In this document: one piece after another, positions 44,502 to 54,393 of the stretch
Numbering within the stretch: position 1 is the stretch's first letter
Layout: each line of letters starts with the position of its first letter
Assembly: GCA_902524115.1 (NCBI GenBank)
Contig: CABZCA010000004.1
Coordinates: forward strand, 1 to 64,000
Reading direction: 5' to 3'
Length of the DNA stretch: 64,000 bases
DNA from: an uncultured Pelagibacteraceae bacterium
GTDB lineage: Bacteria; Pseudomonadota; Alphaproteobacteria; Pelagibacterales; Pelagibacteraceae
The notes under the pieces: model-generated
Database searches by the model: none
Seen by the model: only the letters and a program-made list of their open reading frames with translations
What the model was told of the DNA's origin: nothing
Translations under genes and position numbers: made by a program

Positions 44502-44532
44502 AAAAAACTCCAGCAGCTTTCACCGCTGGAGT
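44500..44532 (-). terminator. Rho-independent terminator for the minus-strand SBP, shared in a convergent arrangement
   Basis: ACTCCAGC/GCTGGAGT stem (44507-44532), 10-nt loop, flanked on the + strand 5' side by A7 (U-tract on the minus strand). Confidence 0.88.
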
Positions 44533-44547
44533 TAAATTTAACAAATA

Positions 44548-45738
44548 TTATCTTTGTTTTTTGTCTTTGAATTTTCCACCTTTAATTTCTTTTTCAATAA
44601 AGGCACCTGATGCTTCTCCAACATCAGTAAATTCAACACTAGATGCACCTTCGTAGTTAACTGCTTTACCGCTAGCAAGTAAATCTAATGCTTTTTTTAA
44701 TTCTCCTGGATATATTTTTTCTCCTGGAGCATTTGCAACTGACATTACATTTGCTTGAACAGTAGCTCGATCAGCTTTACCACCTGCTTGCATAGCTAAA
44801 ACTATTAATGCTGCTGCATCGTAAGACTCTGAAGTATAAGGTCCAGATGAATCAATTCCTGCTCCACCAGCTACACCCTTAAATATTGTAGCACCTTTAC
44901 CCATTGATCCTGGCAAAGATCCAAATGATTTGTTTAGATCATTTCCGAATCTGTCAGTTAAAGAGTCACCGATCATTCCATCAGATAAAACAAATACGTC
45001 AAACGCACCTGAGTCTAATGAACCATCAATGATACTTCCACCAGCTTGGTCTAAGTAACCTAACACAGCTAAAGCATCGCCGCCTGCAGCTGCCAATGTT
45101 GCAACTTCAGCACCGTAGTCTCCTTTACCTTCTTCATGAGCTGTAACAACTGTTACGTTTATTCCATGAGCTTTAACAGCTGCAACATATACATCTGCTA
45201 AACCTTTACCGTAGTCGTTGTTAGTGTGTGTAACTGCAATACTTTTAACTTTTCTATCTTTAGTAATATCTGCTAATACTTGACCACCTCTTGCGTCAGA
45301 TGGAGCAGTTCTAAAGAAATATCCATTATCATTAAGATCAGTTAATCCTGGAGAAGTAGCTGATGGTGAAATCATAACTACACCATTTGGAACAGCAACG
45401 TTAGTTGCAATAGCTCCGGTTACACCAGAACAATCAGCACCCATAATTGCTACTACACCGCCAGATATTAAACCTTCTGCAGCAGCTGTTGCAGCAGCTG
45501 AGTCAACACAAGTTGAATCTGCCCTCTCAACAGAAATTTTCTTTCCTCCAAGTAATGAACCTGAATCTGAAGCCTCTTTAAATGCAAGCTCTGCAGATGC
45601 AGCCATTGCTGGAGTTAGGGATTCAATAGGACCTGTAAATCCTAAAATAATTCCCATTTTAATGCCATGTCCATCTGAATATGCTTTAGTTGCAAAACAA
45701 GTAACAAATACAAACATCGCTAATACTAGTTTTTTCAT
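44548..45738 (-). CDS. LivK-type ABC substrate-binding protein
   Basis: Signal peptide; IKMGIILGFTGPIESLTPAMAASAELAFKEA; VMISPSATSPGLTDLNDNGYFFRTAPSDA. Confidence 0.93.
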   Translation of the reverse strand: MKKLVLAMFVFVTCFATKAYSDGHGIKMGIILGFTGPIESLTPAMAASAELAFKEASDSGSLLGGKKISVERADSTCVDSAAATAAAEGLISGGVVAIMGADCSGVTGAIATNVAVPNGVVMISPSATSPGLTDLNDNGYFFRTAPSDARGGQVLADITKDRKVKSIAVTHTNNDYGKGLADVYVAAVKAHGINVTVVTAHEEGKGDYGAEVATLAAAGGDALAVLGYLDQAGGSIIDGSLDSGAFDVFVLSDGMIGDSLTDRFGNDLNKSFGSLPGSMGKGATIFKGVAGGAGIDSSGPYTSESYDAAALIVLAMQAGGKADRATVQANVMSVANAPGEKIYPGELKKALDLLASGKAVNYEGASSVEFTDVGEASGAFIEKEIKGGKFKDKKQR

Positions 45739-45811
45739 ATATTCCCTCTAATTGTTAACAATTTATATAAACAAAATTAAATCCTATTGATTTTAATTTT
45801 CAATGAGAAAA

Positions 45812-46669
45812 TTATCTCATTTTTTGAGCAAAAAACACTGAAGTAATGACAATTATTCCTCCAATTACTGTTACTAGAGATGGAATCTCACCAAAAATAA
45901 AAAAAGTAAGGATTAAACCAAATACAGGGAATAAGGCGTAGAATGGCAATACCATATCAAGAGGATAAAATTTATAAAGATAGAACATCATTAAATGTCC
46001 AAGCAAAGAAATAATTGCTCCAGCGTATAAAACTGTGAACCAACTTCCTAAACTTATATTTTTTATTGTTTGAAATGTATTTCCCTCAAATATTGCAGAC
46101 AATATTATTAAAATTATAAATCCAGTAAAGCTCATTATAGTATTAGTAAATTTAACATCTAATTCTTTTAAATATCTCGAAAATACTTGGGATAGTCCAT
46201 AAAAAAAAGCCATACAACAAATAAGAAGTGACCCTATTATTTCCTCTATTACTTTTGGGTCAAATGCAAGTATGACAATACCAAAAAAAGATATCATAAT
46301 TAATATCCATTTTTTATAACTTATTTTTTCATTTAAAAATATTGAGCTTAATATAATCCCAAAGGGAATTGAAAGTTGAGCCCCTATTGTAATTGGTGCA
46401 AGTATACTAGATGCATTTATAGATAAATATAAAAACATATTCACTGCAACACCAAAACATAATGAAAACCCAATCAAAGGAATAATATATTTTTTATCTA
46501 TACTTTGAATTTTAAAAAATGGAATTAAACAAATAAAAACAATAGCCATTCTTAATGAACCAAAAAGAATTGGTGGAATAGTGTCGTTCAATCCAAGTTT
46601 ACCAGTTGGATATGCACTTCCTAATAAAAATACAACAAATAAAATAAGTAAAGTATGTTTTGCAGACAA
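45812..46669 (-). CDS. EamA/DMT-family transporter
   Basis: Ten TM, EamA-like duplication; GSAYPTGKLGL. Confidence 0.88.
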   Translation of the reverse strand: MSAKHTLLILFVVFLLGSAYPTGKLGLNDTIPPILFGSLRMAIVFICLIPFFKIQSIDKKYIIPLIGFSLCFGVAVNMFLYLSINASSILAPITIGAQLSIPFGIILSSIFLNEKISYKKWILIMISFFGIVILAFDPKVIEEIIGSLLICCMAFFYGLSQVFSRYLKELDVKFTNTIMSFTGFIILIILSAIFEGNTFQTIKNISLGSWFTVLYAGAIISLLGHLMMFYLYKFYPLDMVLPFYALFPVFGLILTFFIFGEIPSLVTVIGGIIVITSVFFAQKMR

Positions 46670-46672
46670 AAA

Positions 46673-48154
46673 TTATCTTATAGAGAAAGGATCTAAAGTT
46701 GGTTCATCAGATGTGTAATACCAAGTTGTCTTAACTCTAGTATAATCCTTTATTGAGTCCATTCCCGCTTCCTTTCCATATCCACTATCTTTAATTCCAC
46801 CAAAAGGTGCTGAAGGAGAAATCAATCGATAAGTATTTACAAACGTTATACCTGCTCTTATTGCATTAGAAACTCTTAGACCTCTAGAGAAGTCACTAGT
46901 ATAAACTCCAGAAGATAATCCATATTGATTATCGTTCATTTTCTCTATTACCTCATTTTCTGTATCAAATTTCATAACTGATAAAACTGGTCCAAAAAGC
47001 TCATTTTCTGCGGTTGGAAGATTGTGATTATCACATTCAATTATTGTGGGAGGAAAGTAGTATCCCTCATTTGAAAATGGATGCCTTTCACCCCCACATT
47101 TTATTTTCCCCCCCTGTTCAGTGGTTTTTTTTATGTTTTTTTCAATAATTTCTAACTGTTTATAATTACTCAAAGGTCCCATTTCTGTGTCTGGATCCAT
47201 GGGAGCACCAATTTTTATTTTTTCAGCTCTTTTTGTGAGTTTATCAAGGAACTCATCGTAAATTCCTTTTTGAAGATATAGCCTTGAACCAGCAATACAA
47301 CTCTGTCCGCTAGCTCCAAATATTCCTGCAGTAATTCCATTAACAGCATTTTCTTGATGAGCATCATCAAATACAGCAACAGGACTTTTTCCTCCAAGTT
47401 CTAAGCTTACTTCTGATAAATTTTCTGCAGAATTTCTAATAATATGTCTTGCAGTTTCGGGCCCTCCTGTAAAAGCAACTTTTTCAACTAAATTATGTGT
47501 AGTTAAAGCTTTTCCACACGGATCTCCAAAACCTGTAATAACATTTACTACCCCTTTAGGAATACCAGTCTCCTCTATCAATTTTGCAAATTCAAACATT
47601 ACTGCTGGTGCAAGTTCAGAGGATTTAATAACCACAGTATTTCCCATTGCTAAAGCAGGTGCAAGTTTTGTTGCTGTTAAAAACATTTGAGAATTCCATG
47701 GAACAATCGCAGCAATAACACCAATAGGTATTCTTGAAGTTATGGCTTGAATATTTGGTTTATCTATTGGCAGAACTGTGCCTTCGACCTTGTCTGCCAT
47801 ACCTGCATAATAATCATAATACTCAGCAATATAATTTGCTTGTTTATTTGTTTCTCTATAAAGTTTTCCAGTATCTATAGTTTCAATTTTTCCAAGTAAT
47901 TCTGCGTTATCTCTAAGCTTATTTCCAATAGCTCTTAAAAACTTTGCTCTTTCACGCGGCAGTATTTTAGGCCAATCTCCTTCAAACGCTTTTTGAGCTG
48001 CTTGAACTGCTTTATCTACATCAGAAGCACTTGCCTCAGGAACAACTGCCCATGGTTTATTATCCTCTGGATTTAAAGTTTCAAAAGTTTTTTTAGTATC
48101 AGAGTCAACCCATTCTCCTCCTATAAACATTTTATATTTTTTTAATTCAGGCAT
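46673..48154 (-). CDS. NAD(P)-dependent aldehyde dehydrogenase
   Basis: VPWNSQMFLTATKLAPALAMGN, ELGGKSP, GIFGASGQSCIAGSRL catalytic Cys. Confidence 0.95.
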   Translation of the reverse strand: MPELKKYKMFIGGEWVDSDTKKTFETLNPEDNKPWAVVPEASASDVDKAVQAAQKAFEGDWPKILPRERAKFLRAIGNKLRDNAELLGKIETIDTGKLYRETNKQANYIAEYYDYYAGMADKVEGTVLPIDKPNIQAITSRIPIGVIAAIVPWNSQMFLTATKLAPALAMGNTVVIKSSELAPAVMFEFAKLIEETGIPKGVVNVITGFGDPCGKALTTHNLVEKVAFTGGPETARHIIRNSAENLSEVSLELGGKSPVAVFDDAHQENAVNGITAGIFGASGQSCIAGSRLYLQKGIYDEFLDKLTKRAEKIKIGAPMDPDTEMGPLSNYKQLEIIEKNIKKTTEQGGKIKCGGERHPFSNEGYYFPPTIIECDNHNLPTAENELFGPVLSVMKFDTENEVIEKMNDNQYGLSSGVYTSDFSRGLRVSNAIRAGITFVNTYRLISPSAPFGGIKDSGYGKEAGMDSIKDYTRVKTTWYYTSDEPTLDPFSIR

Positions 48155-48920
48155 TTTGTATATGATATTTAATTGCTTTATTTACATCATATGAGCATTC
48201 AATACTACATAGATGTTTGCCTACAGATATTATTTTTACTTCAGAGTTTTTAATTTTTTTACTCAGATTATCGGACATTTTTGGAGTTGAGCCTACATCA
48301 CCCTCTCCAGTCATCACAAGTGTTTTGACATTAATATTTTCAAATTTTTCGTTATCTTTGTGATTTACAAACAACGAGTAAACTTTAATAAAGTTGTCCA
48401 TATTATTATTGTTAAGAATTGAGAAAATTTTATCTGAAATTAGAGGATTTTTATCAATAAAATCCTTATTAAACCATCTATTGAGTGCGTCTTTTGTCAG
48501 TTTTTTATCTTTTTTTGTCTGTTCAAACCTTTCATTTACTATCTTCTGTTCATTATCAGATCTATTAAATATTGAGCACAACAATGTTAGGGATTTCAAT
48601 CTATCACTAAATCTCGTTGCAAAGTTTCTTGCAATCAAAGAGCCTATTGAAAATCCAATAAGGTGAATTTTACTAAATTTTAATTCATCAATAAGATCAA
48701 TAATTTGATCTGAAAAATCATCAAAACTTATTTTTTTTAAATTTAAAGGTGTTCTACCGTGTCCAAGGATATCATAAATTAAAACTGTATTATCAAATTC
48801 ATTAATTTGTGGATCCCATATATTATGATCAAGACCCACACCATGAATAAATACTATTGGAATTCCTTCTTTTTGATTTAGTTTATAGAATGTTCCTTTA
48901 GAGTCTGTTGCATTGATCAT
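48147..48920 (-). CDS. Alpha/beta hydrolase
   Basis: FIHGVGLDHNIWDPQ, DILGHGRT, LIGFSIGSLIA nucleophile elbow, VGKHL catalytic His region. Confidence 0.9.
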   Translation of the reverse strand: MINATDSKGTFYKLNQKEGIPIVFIHGVGLDHNIWDPQINEFDNTVLIYDILGHGRTPLNLKKISFDDFSDQIIDLIDELKFSKIHLIGFSIGSLIARNFATRFSDRLKSLTLLCSIFNRSDNEQKIVNERFEQTKKDKKLTKDALNRWFNKDFIDKNPLISDKIFSILNNNNMDNFIKVYSLFVNHKDNEKFENINVKTLVMTGEGDVGSTPKMSDNLSKKIKNSEVKIISVGKHLCSIECSYDVNKAIKYHIQNA

Positions 48921-48922
48921 TA

Positions 48923-49510
48923 TTATTTTGGTTCAATACCCATCTCCTTCATATCTTGGTACCTATCACCTGTTCTTGCATGAGCTCTACCTGTCGAAGC
49001 GCCACCAATTGCAATAACAATTTCATCATCAAATGGAGCATCATGAATTGTAAACTCATGTGTAAGATAATATGGTCTTAAACCAGAGTCTGTTTTGTGC
49101 ATCATTGGAATAGATATTTTTGATCCAGCCGGACCTCTTGTATTCGTAAAACTTAAATAAGAAGTTCCTCCAACAGCATCTCTGAACTTATTACCAAATC
49201 TTAGTGTATGAATAAATGCTGATGCATGTTCTATTTCTCCATTCAGTCCAACCACACCTGCTTTTCCATACGCTAATATTTTATCAGGAGAGCCTATTTC
49301 TTTTATAAGTTCAGGAACCAATAAATCTCCAAGTTTAGGAGCTAGATCTAAAATAATGGGTTTTAAGTCTTCCACAAAACCTTTTCCATCCCAAGGATTT
49401 TTAAAAACTGCAGCAACAGAAACCATCAAAACAGGTTCTTCAGCTTCTTTTCCACCTTCAATAAAAGTCTTATCTACAAATTTAGTGAACTTACGTAATT
49501 CTAATTTCAT
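48923..49510 (-). CDS. 'Amino acid synthesis' family protein (DUF1185/PF06684)
   Basis: AAVFKNPWDGKGFVEDL, GEIEHASAFIHTLRFGNKFRDAVGGTSYL, IGGASTGRAHARTGDRYQDM. Confidence 0.82.
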   Translation of the reverse strand: MKLELRKFTKFVDKTFIEGGKEAEEPVLMVSVAAVFKNPWDGKGFVEDLKPIILDLAPKLGDLLVPELIKEIGSPDKILAYGKAGVVGLNGEIEHASAFIHTLRFGNKFRDAVGGTSYLSFTNTRGPAGSKISIPMMHKTDSGLRPYYLTHEFTIHDAPFDDEIVIAIGGASTGRAHARTGDRYQDMKEMGIEPK

Positions 49511-51207
49511 TTTCTTATTCTATGTGTAAAGCTATCTCTCCTAAAACTGTATAACGCTTTTGGATCTACATCAACATCTATAACAACTGGTTTATTTACT
49601 TTTAATGCACTTTTTACTGCCTCATTAACTTCTGATAATTTTTTAACTTTAATTCCTTTAGCACCGTATAGTTTCGCAACTTCATCAAAAGGAGGACTTT
49701 GAATATCAGCTCCTAAATATCTTTCACCATAGAAATCTTTTTGATAAGCTTTTTCTGCTCCCCAACTCTTATTATTCATTACAATTGTAATTGTGTTAAT
49801 GCCATGCTCTACAGCAGTACTTAATTCAGAAATAGTCATTCCAAATCCGCCATCACCCATTAAACTAACGACTGTTTTATTAGGTTTTGCAACCTTTATT
49901 CCCAAACCACATGCAAATGAGAAGCCTACTAAACCAAAATCAAGAGGTGTGAAAAGGGCAGGAGGATTGTAATATTCTAAAGCATCTGTTGCTTGAAGAC
50001 AAAGTGTTCCAGCATCAAGTGTTATTGCAGTATTTTTTGGTAGTACTTTTCTTAATTCTCTGAATAGACCATTTGGTTGGATTGGAAAATTTTTTGACTT
50101 TATATTATCCCTATCTTTAAGAAATTTTGATCTATCTAATAAAAAGCTATTTGTCCATTCTTCGTAATTGAAAATTTTCTTCTGTTTTCTTAACTCTGCT
50201 AAAATTTGATCTGTCACAAGAGCAGCATCGCCATGAATACCTACATTAACCGGAAAGTATCTTCCTATCATTGTTTTTTCTAACTCAATTTGTACAATTT
50301 TCGCATTTTTATTTATATTGTCATACGAATAGAAAGTAGAATTGAAACCAAGTCTTGTACCAATTGCAATAATTAGCTCTGCTTCTTTCACTAATCTTGA
50401 TGCAACAATATTTCCTCTAGGTCCCATTTGTCCAGCATTTAACTTATGACTGAAGGGAATTGCATCTCCATGTCCTGCTGCAGTTACAATTGGAATATTT
50501 AAAAATTCAGCAAGCTTTGTTACAGACTTAAATTTTGAATTATATTTTATTCCTCCTCCAGCAACAATTACTGTTTTTTTTGAGTTGAGAATAAGTTTTA
50601 TAGTTCTATCAATTGAATTCTTTTTACTTTTTAAGTCACTTTCAGCTTTATAAGATTTTTTATTTTCATTAATTTTAAACTTTGAAGTATCAGAAAGAAC
50701 ATTTCTTGGAAGGTTTATACAAACTGGTCCTCTGCGTGGTGACATTGCAAGATTAAAAGCATCTCTAAAGGCTGTTGGTATATGACTTGCCTTTTTTACT
50801 GTCCATGTTTTTTTTGTTATAGGATCAAAAAGTGATTGTTGATCAAGTCCTTGAAATGCATCCTCCATCTTATCTTTAGTAGAATATAAACCTGCAATAG
50901 ATACTACAGGAGAAAATGCTGCTTTTGCTTGCGCTATGCCCGTAACGAGATTAGTTGCTCCTGGACCGTTTTGACCGGCAATTATTACACCTGGTTGATT
51001 AGAAGCTCTTGCATATCCATCCGCCATATGCGTTCCAGTTCTTTCGTCTCTTACACCTATAAATTTAATTTTTTTTTCATGATATAACGCATCAAACATT
51101 TCCATGGTTGCTGAACCAATTAGACCAAAGACGTGTTTAACTTTTTCTTTTTTTAATGATTTCACTGCCGCTTGACCACCGGTCAAGTTATTCTTGGTCT
51201 TAATCAC
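49507..51207 (-). CDS. Thiamine-diphosphate-dependent enzyme (acetolactate synthase-like, substrate unknown)
   Basis: HVFGLIGSATMEMFDAL, VRDERTGTHMADGYARA (catalytic Glu region), GDGGFGMTISELSTAVEHGINTITIVMNN ThDP motif. Confidence 0.92.
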   Translation of the reverse strand: MIKTKNNLTGGQAAVKSLKKEKVKHVFGLIGSATMEMFDALYHEKKIKFIGVRDERTGTHMADGYARASNQPGVIIAGQNGPGATNLVTGIAQAKAAFSPVVSIAGLYSTKDKMEDAFQGLDQQSLFDPITKKTWTVKKASHIPTAFRDAFNLAMSPRRGPVCINLPRNVLSDTSKFKINENKKSYKAESDLKSKKNSIDRTIKLILNSKKTVIVAGGGIKYNSKFKSVTKLAEFLNIPIVTAAGHGDAIPFSHKLNAGQMGPRGNIVASRLVKEAELIIAIGTRLGFNSTFYSYDNINKNAKIVQIELEKTMIGRYFPVNVGIHGDAALVTDQILAELRKQKKIFNYEEWTNSFLLDRSKFLKDRDNIKSKNFPIQPNGLFRELRKVLPKNTAITLDAGTLCLQATDALEYYNPPALFTPLDFGLVGFSFACGLGIKVAKPNKTVVSLMGDGGFGMTISELSTAVEHGINTITIVMNNKSWGAEKAYQKDFYGERYLGADIQSPPFDEVAKLYGAKGIKVKKLSEVNEAVKSALKVNKPVVIDVDVDPKALYSFRRDSFTHRIRK

Positions 51208-52373
51208 GATACTTTTTTAACTTCAGTATCTAGATCATCTTTAAAGTTAGGCATTACTTTTTCAGTGAATAGTTTAATACTTTTCATACAATCTTCATGT
51301 TTCACGCCTGGAAAGTTAGACCAGACTTGAAGATTTTGAAGATTAAGTTCTGATTGTAGTTCTTTAATCTTATCTGTTACATATTCAGGAGTACCAAACA
51401 ACATATTTCTCTTATGTAAAAACTCATAATTAAGAAGATCTAATTTACCCTTTGTTTCTGGAAGCTCTTCACCAGGATCCATGTGATTACCAAGACCTCT
51501 CCAATGACAAACCCATTTCATATAATTTACCATATGTTGGCCTGCTTTTTCTTTGGCCTCCTCCATAGTGTCAGCGACAAACATATCTCTGACGAGAGTA
51601 ACGCCTTCACCTAAAGGGACATTTTTTTTAGTAACTTCAGATCTTTTATTTTTGTAAGCTTCAAATCTTATTTTCAATGCTTTAACTGTAGGTATCCACA
51701 TAATTACATTTATATTATTTTCTGCTGCCCACTCTATAGATCTTATACCATCAACAACTTGATGTATTGGAGGGTGTGGATTTTGATAAGGCTTTGGAAG
51801 AACACTAATTTTTTTCATAGTGCTATCTTCCATATTCATAAATTCTTCACTTGGAGGGCTCATGTCATGCTGCCAAACATAATCTGGTGATGGGTAAGTA
51901 TAAAATTCTCCATCATGATTAAAAAATTTCTCTGACCATGCTTTTTTCAAAATTTCTAATGTTTCAGCAAATAATCTAAAATTTTTTGCCTGATCTTTTA
52001 AATCTGCTTCTTTGTTTAAATTAATTGCCTCTCTCCCATAAACTCCTCTTGCAACACCAACTTCTACTCTTCCCTTTGAAAGTTGATCAAGTGTAGCAAT
52101 ATCTTCTGCTAATCTAATTGGGTTATGAAAAGTTATTACATTTGCTGCTTGTCCTATTCTTATATTTTTTGTTCTTGCTGCAGCATCTGCTCCTAGCATT
52201 AAGGGATTAGTACATGACTCCATGCCCTCATGGTTAAAATGATGTTCAGTAAACCAAATTGAATTCCAATAGTTTTGATCACAATATTCAGTGATCTGTT
52301 TAGTTTCATCTAATAATTTATGATATGGTTTGTGTGTCCAATTTGTAGTATTACAAAAATATCCAAACTTCAT
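51204..52373 (-). CDS. Luciferase-like (LLM class) flavin-dependent monooxygenase
   Basis: WFTEHHFNHEGMESCTNPLML, RLAEDIATLDQLSKGRVEVGVARG; AGGAGG RBS. Confidence 0.92.
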   Translation of the reverse strand: MKFGYFCNTTNWTHKPYHKLLDETKQITEYCDQNYWNSIWFTEHHFNHEGMESCTNPLMLGADAAARTKNIRIGQAANVITFHNPIRLAEDIATLDQLSKGRVEVGVARGVYGREAINLNKEADLKDQAKNFRLFAETLEILKKAWSEKFFNHDGEFYTYPSPDYVWQHDMSPPSEEFMNMEDSTMKKISVLPKPYQNPHPPIHQVVDGIRSIEWAAENNINVIMWIPTVKALKIRFEAYKNKRSEVTKKNVPLGEGVTLVRDMFVADTMEEAKEKAGQHMVNYMKWVCHWRGLGNHMDPGEELPETKGKLDLLNYEFLHKRNMLFGTPEYVTDKIKELQSELNLQNLQVWSNFPGVKHEDCMKSIKLFTEKVMPNFKDDLDTEVKKVS

Positions 52374-52474
52374 TAAAGCCTCCTTTAAAAATTAATTTAA
52401 AGACGACCGATCCCACTTTCGTATATGAAATTACGACGAGTTATGTATCGCTTTATAAGATTATATTATTATTC

Positions 52475-53446
52475 TTACCTTTGATATTCAACGAATTTTT
52501 TAAGGGATTTATTAAGAAATTTATCGTATCTGAGACCGCTATTAGTTAGTTTTTCCTTATTTAAAAATGAAAGATTCATTTTAAAGTCATATGAGGGTTC
52601 AAAAAAGAAAGGAACTGAAAGCCTTTTTTGCTTGTTCCATAATACCCTATGATTAGTTGCTTTAAACCTTCCCTTACTTAAATATTCAAGCGCTCTTCCA
52701 GTATTTATAACTAAAGCATTTTTATTAAAGGGAACATCGTACCATTTTTTTGTTTTACGGTTTTGTACTTGTAAACCACCCTTTTTATTTTGGTAAAGTA
52801 CTGTGAAAATACCACTATCTACATGTGTTTCACATCCAAGAGCAACCCCATCTTGTTTGGAAATTTCAACAGGCTTTGTTTGATTAGGGTAATAATTAAA
52901 ACGTAATGTACTGAGAGTTTTTAATCTTGAAAATGCTTTTTTTGATATATCAGTATCCTTATTATAGATTTTAATAATACTTTTAAAAAGAATTTCACTT
53001 AAATTAAATATATCATCATAATAATCAGATAATTTAGAAATATTATTTGCGGTAAATGATTGCTTAATATTTAAATATTCTATGTACTGATTTTTTACTC
53101 TTTTTGAATATTTCTCAGTTACTTTTAAATCCCCCAAATCTAGTCCTTCTTTACCATTTACGTCATTAGGAAAGTAACCTCTATAAACATTTTTATTTTT
53201 TTTATTCCATTTTTTTGGAGCTAATTTAAGTTTATTTTTTATATTTAGTTTGAAAAAATTTTCTCCAACTTTGCAAATTTTATTTATATTTTTTAATTTT
53301 ATACCATGACCTGTAATTTGAAAAAAACCAACATCTAAACAAGCTTTCTGAATTTCTTTAACTATTTTAAAGGTAGGTTTTGTATCAAAACCTTTTTCAA
53401 GAATAGAAGAAATATTTATTGTTGGAATATAGTTTTTTTTTATCAT
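52475..53446 (-). CDS. Isopenicillin N synthase-family Fe(II)/2OG oxygenase
   Basis: GFFQITGHGI, ETHVDSGIFTVLYQNKKGGLQVQN (HxD), ALEYLSKGRFKATNHRV. Confidence 0.92.
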   Translation of the reverse strand: MIKKNYIPTINISSILEKGFDTKPTFKIVKEIQKACLDVGFFQITGHGIKLKNINKICKVGENFFKLNIKNKLKLAPKKWNKKNKNVYRGYFPNDVNGKEGLDLGDLKVTEKYSKRVKNQYIEYLNIKQSFTANNISKLSDYYDDIFNLSEILFKSIIKIYNKDTDISKKAFSRLKTLSTLRFNYYPNQTKPVEISKQDGVALGCETHVDSGIFTVLYQNKKGGLQVQNRKTKKWYDVPFNKNALVINTGRALEYLSKGRFKATNHRVLWNKQKRLSVPFFFEPSYDFKMNLSFLNKEKLTNSGLRYDKFLNKSLKKFVEYQR

Positions 53447-54390
53447 CTATTAGGTGTATCTGATGCAATCATTTGGCCTCGGATTTTTTCTCTAAAATAA
53501 ATATACACACCTGCACCAATAATTATTGCGGCTCCAAGAAAAGTTCTAGGTACTGGTATAGTTTCAAATAATATGTAACCAGCTATCATTGCAAAAACTA
53601 TGTACGAATATTCAAACAGAGACACCACAGACGGAGAAGCAATACTATATGCTGTAAAAACACAAAAAAAAGATATTGATGCAACAATACCCATTACAAA
53701 AACGTAAGGCCAAGAAACAGCTGGATTTACAAACCATTCTCTAAAAATAAACTGCATTGTAGGATCAGAAAAATTATTAAACTTTCCATCACCACTTATT
53801 AAAAATATTATAACACTCGCAATTACTGCAAAAATATAAAGTAAAGTTAACTGAGTATAAATATTATCTTTTTCAGATGTATATTTTGTAATTGTCATAG
53901 AGCATGCATAACAAAGTGAGCATGCAACTGGTGCCAATTTAAAAAAGTTAAAGTCCTCTAAAGTTGGATTTAGCACAACTAAAACACCAATAAATCCTAC
54001 GGTTATTGCGCTCCATCTTCTAATTCCAATTTGTTCTTTTAAAAATACTTTAGCAAATATTGACATGAAAAAAGGACATGAAAAGAATAATGCGCTGACC
54101 ATAGCTAAAGACATAAATGTAAGTGAAATGTAAAAGAAACTAAAACCAAAGAAAAAACAAATTACTCTTAATAAAGTTAAAAAAGGATAATGAGTCTTTA
54201 ATGTAAATTTTTTCTTAGTTATTAAGAATATAGATATAAGAACTGTAGCTTGAACAATAGTTCTACCAAGATATAACTCAAACAAAGCAATTTCTTCAAA
54301 TATATATTTTATAAGAGAGTCTTGAATTGAAAAAAAAGCCATCCCTATCATAATAAATAGGATGCCTTTAGTATTATTATTTGCTTCCAT
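53443..54390 (-). CDS. EamA/DMT-family transporter
   Basis: Ten TM; MIGMAFFSIQDSLIKYI. Confidence 0.9.
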   Translation of the reverse strand: MEANNNTKGILFIMIGMAFFSIQDSLIKYIFEEIALFELYLGRTIVQATVLISIFLITKKKFTLKTHYPFLTLLRVICFFFGFSFFYISLTFMSLAMVSALFFSCPFFMSIFAKVFLKEQIGIRRWSAITVGFIGVLVVLNPTLEDFNFFKLAPVACSLCYACSMTITKYTSEKDNIYTQLTLLYIFAVIASVIIFLISGDGKFNNFSDPTMQFIFREWFVNPAVSWPYVFVMGIVASISFFCVFTAYSIASPSVVSLFEYSYIVFAMIAGYILFETIPVPRTFLGAAIIIGAGVYIYFREKIRGQMIASDTPNR

Positions 54391-54393
54391 ATG

